The notes under the pieces were generated by a model. That model saw only the letters and a list, made by a program, of their open reading frames with translations, was not told the origin of the DNA and searched no databases. From Termitidicoccus mucosus (GTDB lineage Bacteria; Verrucomicrobiota; Verrucomicrobiia; Opitutales; Opitutaceae): 64,000 bases of DNA. The stretch spans positions 5,766,501-5,830,500 of the forward strand of contig NZ_CP109796.1 of assembly GCF_038725785.1 (NCBI RefSeq), read 5' to 3'. Below, one piece after another: positions 26,925 to 44,300 of the stretch. Position numbers and translations under genes: made by a program. How positions within the stretch are numbered: the stretch's first letter is position 1; each line of letters opens with the position of its first letter.

Positions 26925-27090
26925 TTGTTTCCGTCCATTTGACGCTAGGAGTAAACTTAACCAACAACCAAAACTTTCCGCGCCGTCCGCGGCGCGGGTC
27001 TGAACCATCAACCGTCCGACCGCTAGGGGATACGTCTCTTAAACGCACGGCTCCAATTTTGCCGACGCTAGTCAAGGACAGGAGATTACC

Positions 27091-27471
<381 letters not shown>

Positions 27472-27511
27472 CCACTTGCTGGTTAACGACGCAAAACCTT
27501 TCGTTTTTTCG

Positions 27512-27541
27512 GGACAGGCCGTGCTCTGCCACGGCCTGTCC
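27512..27541 (+). terminator. Attenuator-like hairpin between rplL and rpoB
   Basis: A perfect 12-bp stem (GGACAGGCCGTG/CACGGCCTGTCC) around CTCTGC is followed by a T/C-rich tract (TTTGCCTTTTCTC). Partial terminators at this point are known in other bacteria and lower rpoBC expression relative to ribosomal proteins. Confidence 0.75.
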
Positions 27542-27685
27542 TTTGCCTTTTCTCTGCACCGTTCTTTGTCCGTTCCGTCAGTTGCCGCCGCCAGCGCGCC
27601 TCGCCCGCTGCAAACGGTCTGCTGACGCCCGTCCGCCGTCCGCGCCGGGCACTGTCTATTCACTTTCACTCAACCGGGAAAATCC

Positions 27686-31480
<3,795 letters not shown>

Positions 31481-31483
31481 ACC

Positions 31484-31560
31484 AATTAAGAATCGAGCCT
31501 CGGAAACCGGGCATTGCCACCCTTGGTAATGCCCACGTTTCCGGCCGCTGATTCTTAATT
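31484..31560. repeat. Inverted repeat between rpoB and rpoC
   Basis: The outer arms TTAAGAATC/GATTCTTAA and the inner arms GGAAACCGGGCATTGCCACC/GGTAATGCCCACGTTTCC form a long imperfect stem. A third ATTCTTAATT follows. It fills most of the 108-bp gap and would be transcribed inside the rpoBC message. Confidence 0.7.
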
Positions 31561-31588
31561 CCTAATTTTAAATTCTTAATTTCAAATC

Positions 31589-35746
<4,158 letters not shown>

Positions 35747-35786
35747 CGAGGAGCGACGGCCTCCGCGCCGTCCGCAACCCTTCACC

Positions 35787-35819
35787 AAAGCCGCGAACCA
35801 TCAGGTTCGCGGCTTTTTT
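35787..35819 (+). terminator. Rho-independent terminator after rpoC
   Basis: AAAGCCGCGAACC pairs with GGTTCGCGGCTTT around ATCA-type loop bases, followed by a T-run. It closes the long block that begins at tRNA-Thr. Confidence 0.93.
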
Positions 35820-35882
35820 AGCGCCCCAACAAACCTTGTCGGAAAATCATAATTGCGCAGAAATCCCGGTATGCGGTGGATC

Positions 35883-35955
35883 GAGTGGCACGGGCGTCCC
35901 GCCCGTGTCTCGCCGGGAAAATGCCAAACTCACGGGCGGGACGCCCGTGCCACTC
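35883..35955. repeat. Perfect 25-bp-arm palindrome (GTGGCACGGGCG type)
   Basis: Arms starting GAGTGGCACGGGCGTCCCGC (35883-35907 and 35931-35955) are exact reverse complements around a 23-bp loop. It is the complete form of the element found as one arm at 12642, in altered form at 6581, and inserted in the macroglobulin gene at 44127. It lies in the 329-bp gap between rpoC and the zinc-ribbon gene, which otherwise holds only the terminator. Confidence 0.88.
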
Positions 35956-36075
35956 AACCCGCCGCTTCCGTTGGTTCCGCCATTTCCCAATATCCCCGAA
36001 TTTGCCCCGGGTTCTTTATTGTGCCGTTCGCAAATCTTGCCAGTTGCCCGCGCGTCCCTTTCGCTGTCGGGCAAC

Positions 36076-36324
36076 ATGGCCACTTATGTTTACGAAACCA
36101 TCCCGCAACGCGCCGGGGAGAAGCGGCTGCGCTTCGAGGTCGAGCAGAGCATGAACGACGCGCCGCTCACGCATCATCCTGAAAACGGCAGGCCGGTGCG
36201 CCGCGTCATCTTCGGCGGCTTCGGCGTGATGAAGACCGGTGCCCGTCCGCCGCGTCCGCGCGGCTGCGGCTGCGGGCGGCGGCGCGAGGAGTGCGAACAC
36301 GCCGACGCATGCGGCTGTAATTAA
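36076..36324 (+). CDS. Small FmdB-like zinc-ribbon protein
   Basis: 82 residues. The start MATYVYETIP and the middle RRFE-like RLRFEVEQSMNDAPLTHHPENGRPVRRVIFGG follow the FmdB family outline. The usual N-terminal CxxC is missing, and cysteines instead cluster at the C-terminus (CGCGRRREECEHADACGC). They may bind zinc there. FmdB-like proteins are of unknown role, often called regulatory. The gene is single. Confidence 0.7.
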   Translation: MATYVYETIPQRAGEKRLRFEVEQSMNDAPLTHHPENGRPVRRVIFGGFGVMKTGARPPRPRGCGCGRRREECEHADACGCN

Positions 36325-36338
36325 AATGAAACCATCCT

Positions 36339-36447
36339 TCTTTCCTCTTTATTCTTTATCTTTCCTCTTTCTCTCCGATCCCGTTCCTGACGAAAGAGGT
36401 TTCGAGCGAAGCGACAGTCTGCCAAGATAAAGAATAAAGAGGAAAGA
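36339..36447. repeat. Polypyrimidine/polypurine inverted repeat, copy 3
   Basis: Perfect 24-bp arms (TCTTTCCTCTTTATTCTTTA plus TCTT at 36339-36362, mirrored at 36424-36447) around a 61-bp loop. It lies just upstream of the thioesterase gene, whose AGGAG ribosome site begins about 6 bp after the right arm. Confidence 0.8.
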
Positions 36448-36467
36448 CAATAAGGAGCCGACCGCCC

Positions 36468-36884
36468 ATGCCGTTCACCTACCATCGCTTGATCCATTTT
36501 CCGGATACGGACGCCGCCGGCGTGGTTTATTTCGCGAACTATCTTTCCATCTGCCACGAGGCTTACGAGGAGGCGCTGGCGGCTGCGGGCGTGGACATCG
36601 CGCGTTTTTTCTCCGACAGCGGCGTGGTCATTCCGGTTTCCAAAAGCTCCGCCGATTACCTGCGGCCTTTGGTGTGCGGCGACAGGGTGAGCGTGAGCGT
36701 GAGGCCGTCCGCGCTCACGCCGGATAGCTTTGCGATCGATTACGAAGTGACTCGGCTCGGTCGCGACGGCGCGCCGTCCAAGCTGGCCGCGAAGGTGCGC
36801 ACCCAGCATGTCTGCATCCGCTCGGACGACCGGATGCGCCAGCCCCTGCCCGACGCGATTGCGGCCTGGGTGAACGCGGAATAA
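36468..36884 (+). CDS. 4HBT-family acyl-CoA thioesterase, DHNA-CoA hydrolase-like
   Basis: A hotdog-fold enzyme of 138 residues. The catalytic segment FPDTDAAGVVYFANYLSICHEAYEEAL has the conserved Asp and the V(V)YF.NY pattern of the 4-hydroxybenzoyl-CoA thioesterase family. It is closest in appearance to 1,4-dihydroxy-2-naphthoyl-CoA hydrolases of menaquinone and phylloquinone synthesis. No other menaquinone gene is nearby, so the substrate is not certain. AGGAG precedes the ATG. The next gene starts 5 bp after the stop. Confidence 0.8.
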   Translation: MPFTYHRLIHFPDTDAAGVVYFANYLSICHEAYEEALAAAGVDIARFFSDSGVVIPVSKSSADYLRPLVCGDRVSVSVRPSALTPDSFAIDYEVTRLGRDGAPSKLAAKVRTQHVCIRSDDRMRQPLPDAIAAWVNAE

Positions 36885-36889
36885 GTATC

Positions 36890-38023
36890 ATGCGTTTGTT
36901 TTTCCTCCTGATCCTCGCCGCGTTTCTCGGCATGTGTTTTTATGTGGGACTGCGCGGCTGGCAGGCTCTCCCGAAAAAGCGCTGGATGCGCGTCGCGTGG
37001 GTGGCGGCGTTCGGCGGGCTGACGCTTTCGATGTTGCTCGGGTTTTTCCTGCGCCGTTCCGGTGTGGCTGACACGGCGCTTTTCCGCTGGGTGCAGCACG
37101 CGGGGGCGGGATGGAGATTTGCGATCATCTATTGGTTTTGTTTTGCGCTCTTTTTCGATGTGTTGCGGCTCGTTGACCGGAAATTCCGCATTTTCCCGGC
37201 ATGGGCGAAAGAGCACCCGGAGCGGGCGCGCGGCGTCGCGCTGGTATTTTCCATTGTCGCGGTGCCGGTGATTTTTGCCTGGGGGTATTGGCATTTCATC
37301 AACCCGGCCACGACGCGCGTGGCGATCGACATCGCGAAACCGGCGGGGCAGATGCGCGCGTTGCGCGCGGTCGTCGCGTCCGACCTGCATCTGGGCGAGA
37401 TCATCGGGCGCGAACGGCTGGCCGACTATGTGCGCCGCATCAATGCGCTCGCCCCCGACATCATCCTGCTGCCCGGCGACCAGGTGGACAGCCGCCTCGC
37501 CCCGCTCGTCCGTGAAAACATGGGCGAGGAATTGAAAAAACTGCGCGCGCCGCTCGGGGTTTACGCCATCCTCGGCAATCACGAGCGTTATGCGGGGGCG
37601 GATGCCTGCATCGCGTGGATGGAGGCGCAGGGCATCCGGGTGTTGCGCGACCGGGCGGTGAAGATCGCGGACGCATTTTACCTCGTCGGGCGCGAGGATG
37701 ATCGTCGTCGCAAAAGCATGGCCGAGCTGCTCGCGCCGCTTGACCGCTCGCTGCCGGTCATCGTGCTCGACCATCAACCCCAAGACCTCGACGAACCGGC
37801 GTCGGCAGGCGTGGACTTGCAGTTGTCGGGGCACACGCACGGCGGCCAGATCTGGCCGATCACATGGATCGTGGCGTGGATGTATGAGTTTCATTACGGC
37901 TACGGGCGCAAGGGCGACTACCAGATTTACGTGACCTCGGGGCTGGGGTTGTGGGGTTTCCCCGCGCGCATCGGCAGCAAGTCGGAGCTGGTGGATTTGA
38001 CGGTGAACTTCGGGACGAAATAA
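36890..38023 (+). CDS. Membrane-bound metallophosphoesterase (YkuE-like)
   Basis: 377 residues. The N-terminal 145 residues hold several membrane helices (LFFLLILAAFLGMCFYVGL, WVAAFGGLTLSMLLGFF, FAIIYWFCFALFFDVL, ALVFSIVAVPVIFAWGYW). The rest is a calcineurin-like domain with all metal motifs: ASDLHLGE, LPGDQVD, GNHERY, DHQP and SGHTHGGQIWP. GHTHGGQ is characteristic of the YkuE/YaeI branch, which acts on lipid-linked or UDP-sugar phosphates. Co-transcribed with the thioesterase gene. The start is directly after AAGTATC with no strong ribosome site, suggesting coupling. Confidence 0.88.
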   Translation: MRLFFLLILAAFLGMCFYVGLRGWQALPKKRWMRVAWVAAFGGLTLSMLLGFFLRRSGVADTALFRWVQHAGAGWRFAIIYWFCFALFFDVLRLVDRKFRIFPAWAKEHPERARGVALVFSIVAVPVIFAWGYWHFINPATTRVAIDIAKPAGQMRALRAVVASDLHLGEIIGRERLADYVRRINALAPDIILLPGDQVDSRLAPLVRENMGEELKKLRAPLGVYAILGNHERYAGADACIAWMEAQGIRVLRDRAVKIADAFYLVGREDDRRRKSMAELLAPLDRSLPVIVLDHQPQDLDEPASAGVDLQLSGHTHGGQIWPITWIVAWMYEFHYGYGRKGDYQIYVTSGLGLWGFPARIGSKSELVDLTVNFGTK

Positions 38024-38080
38024 GGCGCGGACCGGGACATGCCCGCCGGTGGTTTGCGAAACGAACCGGCAGGTTTTTTG

Positions 38081-38238
38081 AACCGCAGATGGACGCGGAT
38101 AAACGCAGATAAAAAACCTCCGGGCTTTCACAAAGGGGGCGAAAAGAATCAGAGAGCCATTCCCGATATTTCTTCATTTCCTTCGTTGCCTTCTGTTCAA
38201 AAATTCTTCGCGGCCTTCGTGTCCTTTGCGGTTAAATT
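38081..38238. repeat. Pair of inverted 'AACCGCA' repeats
   Basis: AACCGCAGATGGACGCGGAT (38081 on) and, in opposite orientation, a unit ending CCTTTGCGGTT (to 38233) bracket about 100 bp. Both units belong to a repeat whose translated form (NRRWTRINAD, FAAFVSFAVKF) is often mis-annotated as protein. The surrounding 362-bp gap to the macroglobulin gene holds nothing else that I can support. Confidence 0.65.
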
Positions 38239-38385
38239 TGTTTTTTCAATGCGATGGAAAAACGGCGGGTGCCGGCGGGTCGATCGTTGAAAGATTTTCA
38301 GTCCTTGCCGCGTCGGCGTGGGCGGGGCAGAATCGTTTTCGTCAATTCCCCGTTAAGAAACAACCGGCAGACGCGTCATTTTACC

Positions 38386-41300
38386 ATGAGCCTTCCCCGT
38401 CTTTTTCTCGTCGCTGTCTTAGTTTTCAACCTCCAGCTTTCTGCCTTTTGCACCGCCGCCGACCGCGTCGCCGACTGGCAGGCGGTCGAAAAAGCAGAGG
38501 CAAGCCGTTTGCCCAAGGACGCCTCCGCCGCGCTCGACCGCATCATCACCTCCGCCATGGCCGACCGGGCATGGCCCGAGGCGGTGAAAGCCATTCTCCA
38601 AAAAATCCAGACCGACGCTTCCGTTGAAGACCGTCGCAGCCAGGCTGCTTATGCCATCCGCGCCTTGGAGGCATGGTGCGCCGATGCCCCGCCCGCCGGG
38701 GCCGATGGCAACGCCCGCCCCGCGCTCCCGCCCGAGATGCGTCCGCTGCTCGAAGCCGCCCTCGCGAAAACCTGGTGGGCCTACTATCAGGCCAACCGCT
38801 GGCAACTTCTCGAACGCACCCGCACCGCCGCCGCGCCCTCCGACGATTTCCTCACATGGGACGCTCCGCGCGTGCTCGCCGAGGCGGCCCGGCATTTCGA
38901 GGCCGCGCTGGCCGATCCCGCCGCCCTCCAGCGCACGCCCATCGCCGCGCTCGAACCTCTTCTCGAAAAAGGCACGCTTCCCGACACCTATCGCCCCACG
39001 CTTTACGATTTCCTCGTCCACGAAGCCATCGCCTTCTACAGCGCCGGCGAGCAAGGCGTGCCGAAGTCCGAAAGCGCTTTCGAACCCGATGCGGACTCTC
39101 CACTCCTCGGCACGCTGGAGGAATTTCTTGCGTGGCAACCCGTGCCACCCGACCCGACCGGTTTCAACCCCACGCTCCGTGTCATCCAGCTCTACCAGCA
39201 ACTCCTCCGCTTCCACCAAACCGACTCCGTCCCGCAACTCGCCCTCGCCGACGCCGACCTAGCGCGTATCAACTGGTCTGCCGCCGTCCTCGGCAGTGCC
39301 AACGAAGACGCGCGTAAACGCCACGCCGACGCCCTCCGCGCCTTCGACAAACGCTGGTGGAGAACCGCTCCTGGCGTCGTCGCCGCCGCTTGCGCCAAAC
39401 GCGCCGCGTTGCTCGAGCACACCGAACCCGGCGAGGCCCGCGCCACCGCCGCCAGGGGCGCGATCATTGCCCGCCGCGTCGTCGCCTCCTCCTCCTCCGT
39501 TGCCGAATGCGTGCTCATTCGCGACCGCATAGCCGCCCCGGCGCTCGAAAGCATTCACACCGAGCATACCTGGGCCGAGCCGTGGCCCGGCATCACCATC
39601 AACTATCGCAACCTGACCCAAGTCTGGTTCCGCGCCATCCCGCTCGACTGGGCCGCGCTTGTCGCGGACGGGCATGTCAGCTCCCGCACGTCCCTCGGAA
39701 AACAATTTTTCACGGACGCGCTCAACCTCCCCGCCGCGAAAGCATGGAGCGCCAACCTCCCCGCCACGCGGGACTCCCGTTTTCGCCGCGAAACGCTGCC
39801 CGCGCCCCGCGACCTGCCGCCCGGCTTCTACCTCATCGCCGCCAGCGTCACTCCCGATTTTTCCCTCGTGGACAACCATGTCGCCAGCGCCACCGTCTGG
39901 GTAAGCAATCTCGCCATCGTCCGCGCAAACACCGCCGATGCCGCCAACCCCGCTGACATCGAAGGTTTCGTGGTCAACGCCACCACCGGCGAGCCGGTCG
40001 CCGGCGCGGACGTGACCGCGTTTGTCAGTGCCGATAAAGACCAAAATTTCACCGCGCAATCCGCCGTGAAAACCGCCGCCGACGGCTCTTTCGCCATTTC
40101 CGCATTTTCCGAGGACATCGTCCAGCCGGGCGCGTTGGGACTGGGGCCGCCGCCGTTGCCGCCGCTGCCGCTGCCCGGTTTGGCCCCGGCCAACCTCCCT
40201 CGCGCCTCGCTCCTTCTCGCCCGCGCGCCGGACGGCGTGAATGCCATTTCCACCGATGAGGCCGGACGTCATTACCGCTCCGCGCAGGCATTTTCCGGCG
40301 ACAACATCCGCTGTTTCTTTTTCACTGACCGCGCCATTTACCGGCCCGGCCAGACCATCCATTTCAAGGTGCTCGCCTTTCGCGCGGACACGCAAACCGG
40401 CGACTACGCCGTCGTGCCAGACATCCCGCTGACCGTCATCCTCGACGACCCCAACCGCAAGGAAGCCGGGCGCGCCGAACTGCGCGCAAACGGTTTCGGC
40501 TCCGCCAGCGGCACCTTCACCGCGCCCGCCGGACGGCTCACCGATGCCTACATGCTGCGCGCCGAGAATGACCAAAACTCCCTCGCGCTCATCCGCGTCG
40601 AAGAATACAAACGCCCGAAATTCGAGGTGACCCTGCCCGCGCCCGCCGCCGCGCCCAAGCTCGGCGATACCATCGCGCTCACCGGCTCGGCCATTGCCTA
40701 TACCGGCGCGCCTGTGGACGGCGCGAAGGTCGTGTGGCGCGTGTGGCGCACCACGCGCTGGCCGCGCTGGTGCTGGTGGGCGCGCCCCAGCACCACCGAC
40801 CGGGAAATCGCGCACGGCGCCGTCACCACCGGCGGCGACGGCAAATTCACCATCGAATTTCCCGCGCGGTCCGATCTGAAGGCCGATCCGAAAAACGAGC
40901 CCGTTTTTCATTACACCGTCACCGCCGACGTCACCGACTCCGCCGGTGAAACCCGCTCCGCCACGCGAACCGTCCGCGCCGGTTTCACGGCGCTCGCGGT
41001 CAATGTTTCCGCCGCTGAATGGCAGACCGCCGGCGCGCCCGTCGAAATAAAAATCTCCGCCGCCACGCTCGACGGCGTACCGCAGGCAGCCGGCGGCACT
41101 GTGTCGTTTCACCCGCTCAAACAGCCCGTCGATGTTCCCCGGCCCAAGCTGACACGGCTGCCGGGCGGCGGGTATTACACGGAATACAACCCGCAGCCCG
41201 AGCCGGACGACATTCGCGGCTGGCCCGAGGAAGCCGCCGCCGTCACGCTCCCCTTTGCGACCGTTGCCGCTGACGGTGTGGCTACTGTTTCCCCGCGCCT

Positions 41301-44300
41301 GCCAATCGGTCTTTACCGCGCCGTCGTCAGCGCGCAAGATCGCTTCGGCACGCCCGTCACCGCCCGCCACGAAATCCGCGTGCTCGCACCCGGCGCCAGT
41401 CGTTACGAAAACAAGGAGGCATTCCGTCTCTCCGCGCCGAAATGGGAGGCGCTCCCCGGCGAGACCTTCACCGCGCTCTGGGGCTCCGGCTACGTCTCGG
41501 CGCGCGCCTTCGTGAGCATTGAGCAGGACGGAAAAGTCCTGCGGCGTTTCTGGACGGAGCCGGGCGTCACCCAGCAAAAAATCCCGCTTGCCGTCACCGA
41601 ATCCATGCGCGGCGGCGTGACATTGCGCGTTTTTCAGGTGCGCGACAACCGACTCGTCACAGAGAGCCGCGAGATCGCCGTTCCGTGGGATAACAAGCAA
41701 CTCAAGATCGAGTGGGCGCGTTTCAACTCGAAGCTTGTCCCCGGCGGGCGCGAGACGTGGGCGGCCAGAATCACCGGCCCCGGTGCCGATCTCGCCTCCG
41801 CCGAGATGGTCGCCGCACTCTACGACGCCTCGCTCGACCAGTTCGGCGCGCCATTGAACTGGCCGCGCCTGTCCGGCGTCTTCCGCCAAAACGCGCCGCG
41901 AGGCGGTCCCTGGACGGGCGGCAACGCGCTCGCACGGTTCGCCGATGTTGCCAGACCCGAGCCGCCCAAGCGTCCAAAGTCCGGTGCAATCGGGCCGGCC
42001 TATCCGCACTGGGCGTTTTCAGATTGGCGGTTTTCCGGCGGACGCATGTTCAAGAGTGGAACCGGTTACGCGGTGGCGAGCAGCAGCTTTGGAGGCGCTT
42101 CCACGGATGTTTCCGGTATGGTTATGATGGACGCCTTTCAAGTGGAGGCCAGCCGCGACTTCGGCTATGTTGGCGGAGCCACTGGCTACGCGGAAGTCAG
42201 ATTTGGCGCAGGGAATCCTATCTTGGGCGGCAACGAGACAGGCTGGGCTAACAGCGCTTCTGTAATAAACGGCGCCGTCGTTTCGCGCATCGGCACGCCT
42301 TTCGACACCGCCGCCAGCGACCCCGACCTCTCCACCGTCACCGCCCGCAAAAACCTTCAGGAAACCGCCTTCTTCTTCCCGCAACTCCTCGCCGACGCCG
42401 ACGGTTCCGTGCGCATCGAGTTCACCGTGCCCGAGGCGCTCACCCGCTGGAAATTCCTTGGCTTTGCGCACGACAAGGAACTCCGCTCCGCCGTGCTCAC
42501 CGACACCGCCGTCACCGCCAAGGATCTCATGGTGCAGCCCAATCCGCCGCGCTTCCTCCGCGAAGGCGACTCCGTCGAGTTCACCGTCAAGCTCACCAAC
42601 ATGACCGACGCCCCGCAGAGTGGATCCGCCCGGCTCACCTTCGCCGACGCCACTACGCTGGAGAGCGTGGATTTGTCCGCCGATGCTGCCGCTGCGGAAA
42701 ATCCCAAATCTCCAAATCCCAAATCCCAAAAAAATTCCAACCTCCCAAAAACCAAATCACAAAATCAGGACTTCGCCCTCGCGCCCAATTCCTCGACGAC
42801 GTTGTCATGGCGCGTCACCGTCCCCGACGGCCAGGGCTTTCTCATCTATAAAGCCGTCGCTTCCACCGGCGCCGTCAGCGACGGCGAGGAAGGGTTTCTG
42901 CCCGTCCTCAGCCGCCGCCGGCTCGTCACCGAATCCATCGCGCTTCCCATCCGCGACGCAGGCACGCGCACCTTCCGCTTCGACAAGCTCGCCGCCTCCT
43001 CCGCCGACGCGACGCTTCGCAACGAATCCCTCACCGTGCAAATGACCTCCAACCCCGCGTGGTATGCCGTGCTCGCGCTGCCCATGCTCATGGAGTTCCC
43101 GCACGAATGCAGCGAGCAGCTCTTCAACCGCTACTACGCCAACGCCCTCGCCGCGCACATCGCCAGCTCCGATCCCAAGATCGCCCGCGTCTTCGAACAG
43201 TGGCGCAACACTTCCGCAACCGACTCGCCGCTCCTGAAAAACGAAGACCTCAAGTCCGTGCTCATCGAGGAAACCCCGTGGCTGCGCGCCGCCACCCGCG
43301 AAAGCGAGCGGCGCCGCGCCCTCGCCCTGCTCTTCGACGCCAACCGCACCGCCGCGCAAACCGACTCGATCCTCCGCACCCTCGCCGAACGCCAGCTCGC
43401 CGACGGGCTCTGGTCGTGGTTCCCCGGCGGCAACGGCAGCGACTACATCACCCGTTACCTCGTGGCCGGCTTCGCCCGCCTCCGGCATTTCGGCATCCCG
43501 CCCGACCAACGCACCGACACCATGCTCAAGCGCGCCGTTTCCGCGCTCGACGCCAGGCTCGCCGAACGCCACGCAAAACTCCTTGCGCAAAAGAACTTCG
43601 ACCCCGAAGCCCGTCACCTCGAATCCGGCGACGTCTTCCAGCTCTACACGCGCAGCTTCTTCACCAAGCAAATCCCCGTCCCCGACGCGGCCCGCGCCGC
43701 CTACGACTTCTTTGCCGCGCAGACCCGCGTCCATTGGCCGGAACTTCCGCGCCAATCGCAAGGTCACGCCGCACTCGCGCTTGCGCGTAGTGGAGATTCG
43801 GATATAGCCATCGCCATCGTCGCCTCGCTCAGGCAGCGCGCCAAAACCGATCCCGAACTCGGCATGTGGTGGGCCGACGCCGACCGCGGCTGGTTTTGGT
43901 GGCAGGCTCCCGTCGAGACGCAGGCGCTCATGATCGAAGTGTTCGACGAAATTGCGCGCGACACCCGGGCCGTCGCCGATCTCCAGCTCTGGCTGCTCAA
44001 GCAGAAACAAACCAATGCATGGCCCAGCACCAAGGCCACTGCCGATGCCGTTTACGCCTTCCTCCTGCGAGGCGCCGACAAACTCGCCAGCGACGCCCTC
44101 GTGACCGTCACGCTTGGCGACGGGGCGGGTGGCATGGGCGTCCCTCCCATGTCCGAAAACCAGCACGGGCGGGACGCCCGTGCCACGCAACCCACCCGCG
44201 CCATTGCCAAAGCCGAACCCGGCACCGGTTATTACAGCGAACGCATTCCCGGCGCCCTCGTCACCCCGGCGATGGGTGAAAAAATCACCGTCACGAAAAC

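Noticed and set aside
35853-36182. Short plus-strand ORFs across the palindrome at 35883
   Set aside because: The product is translated repeat (RVARASRPC, SRAGRPCHS) with no independent support.
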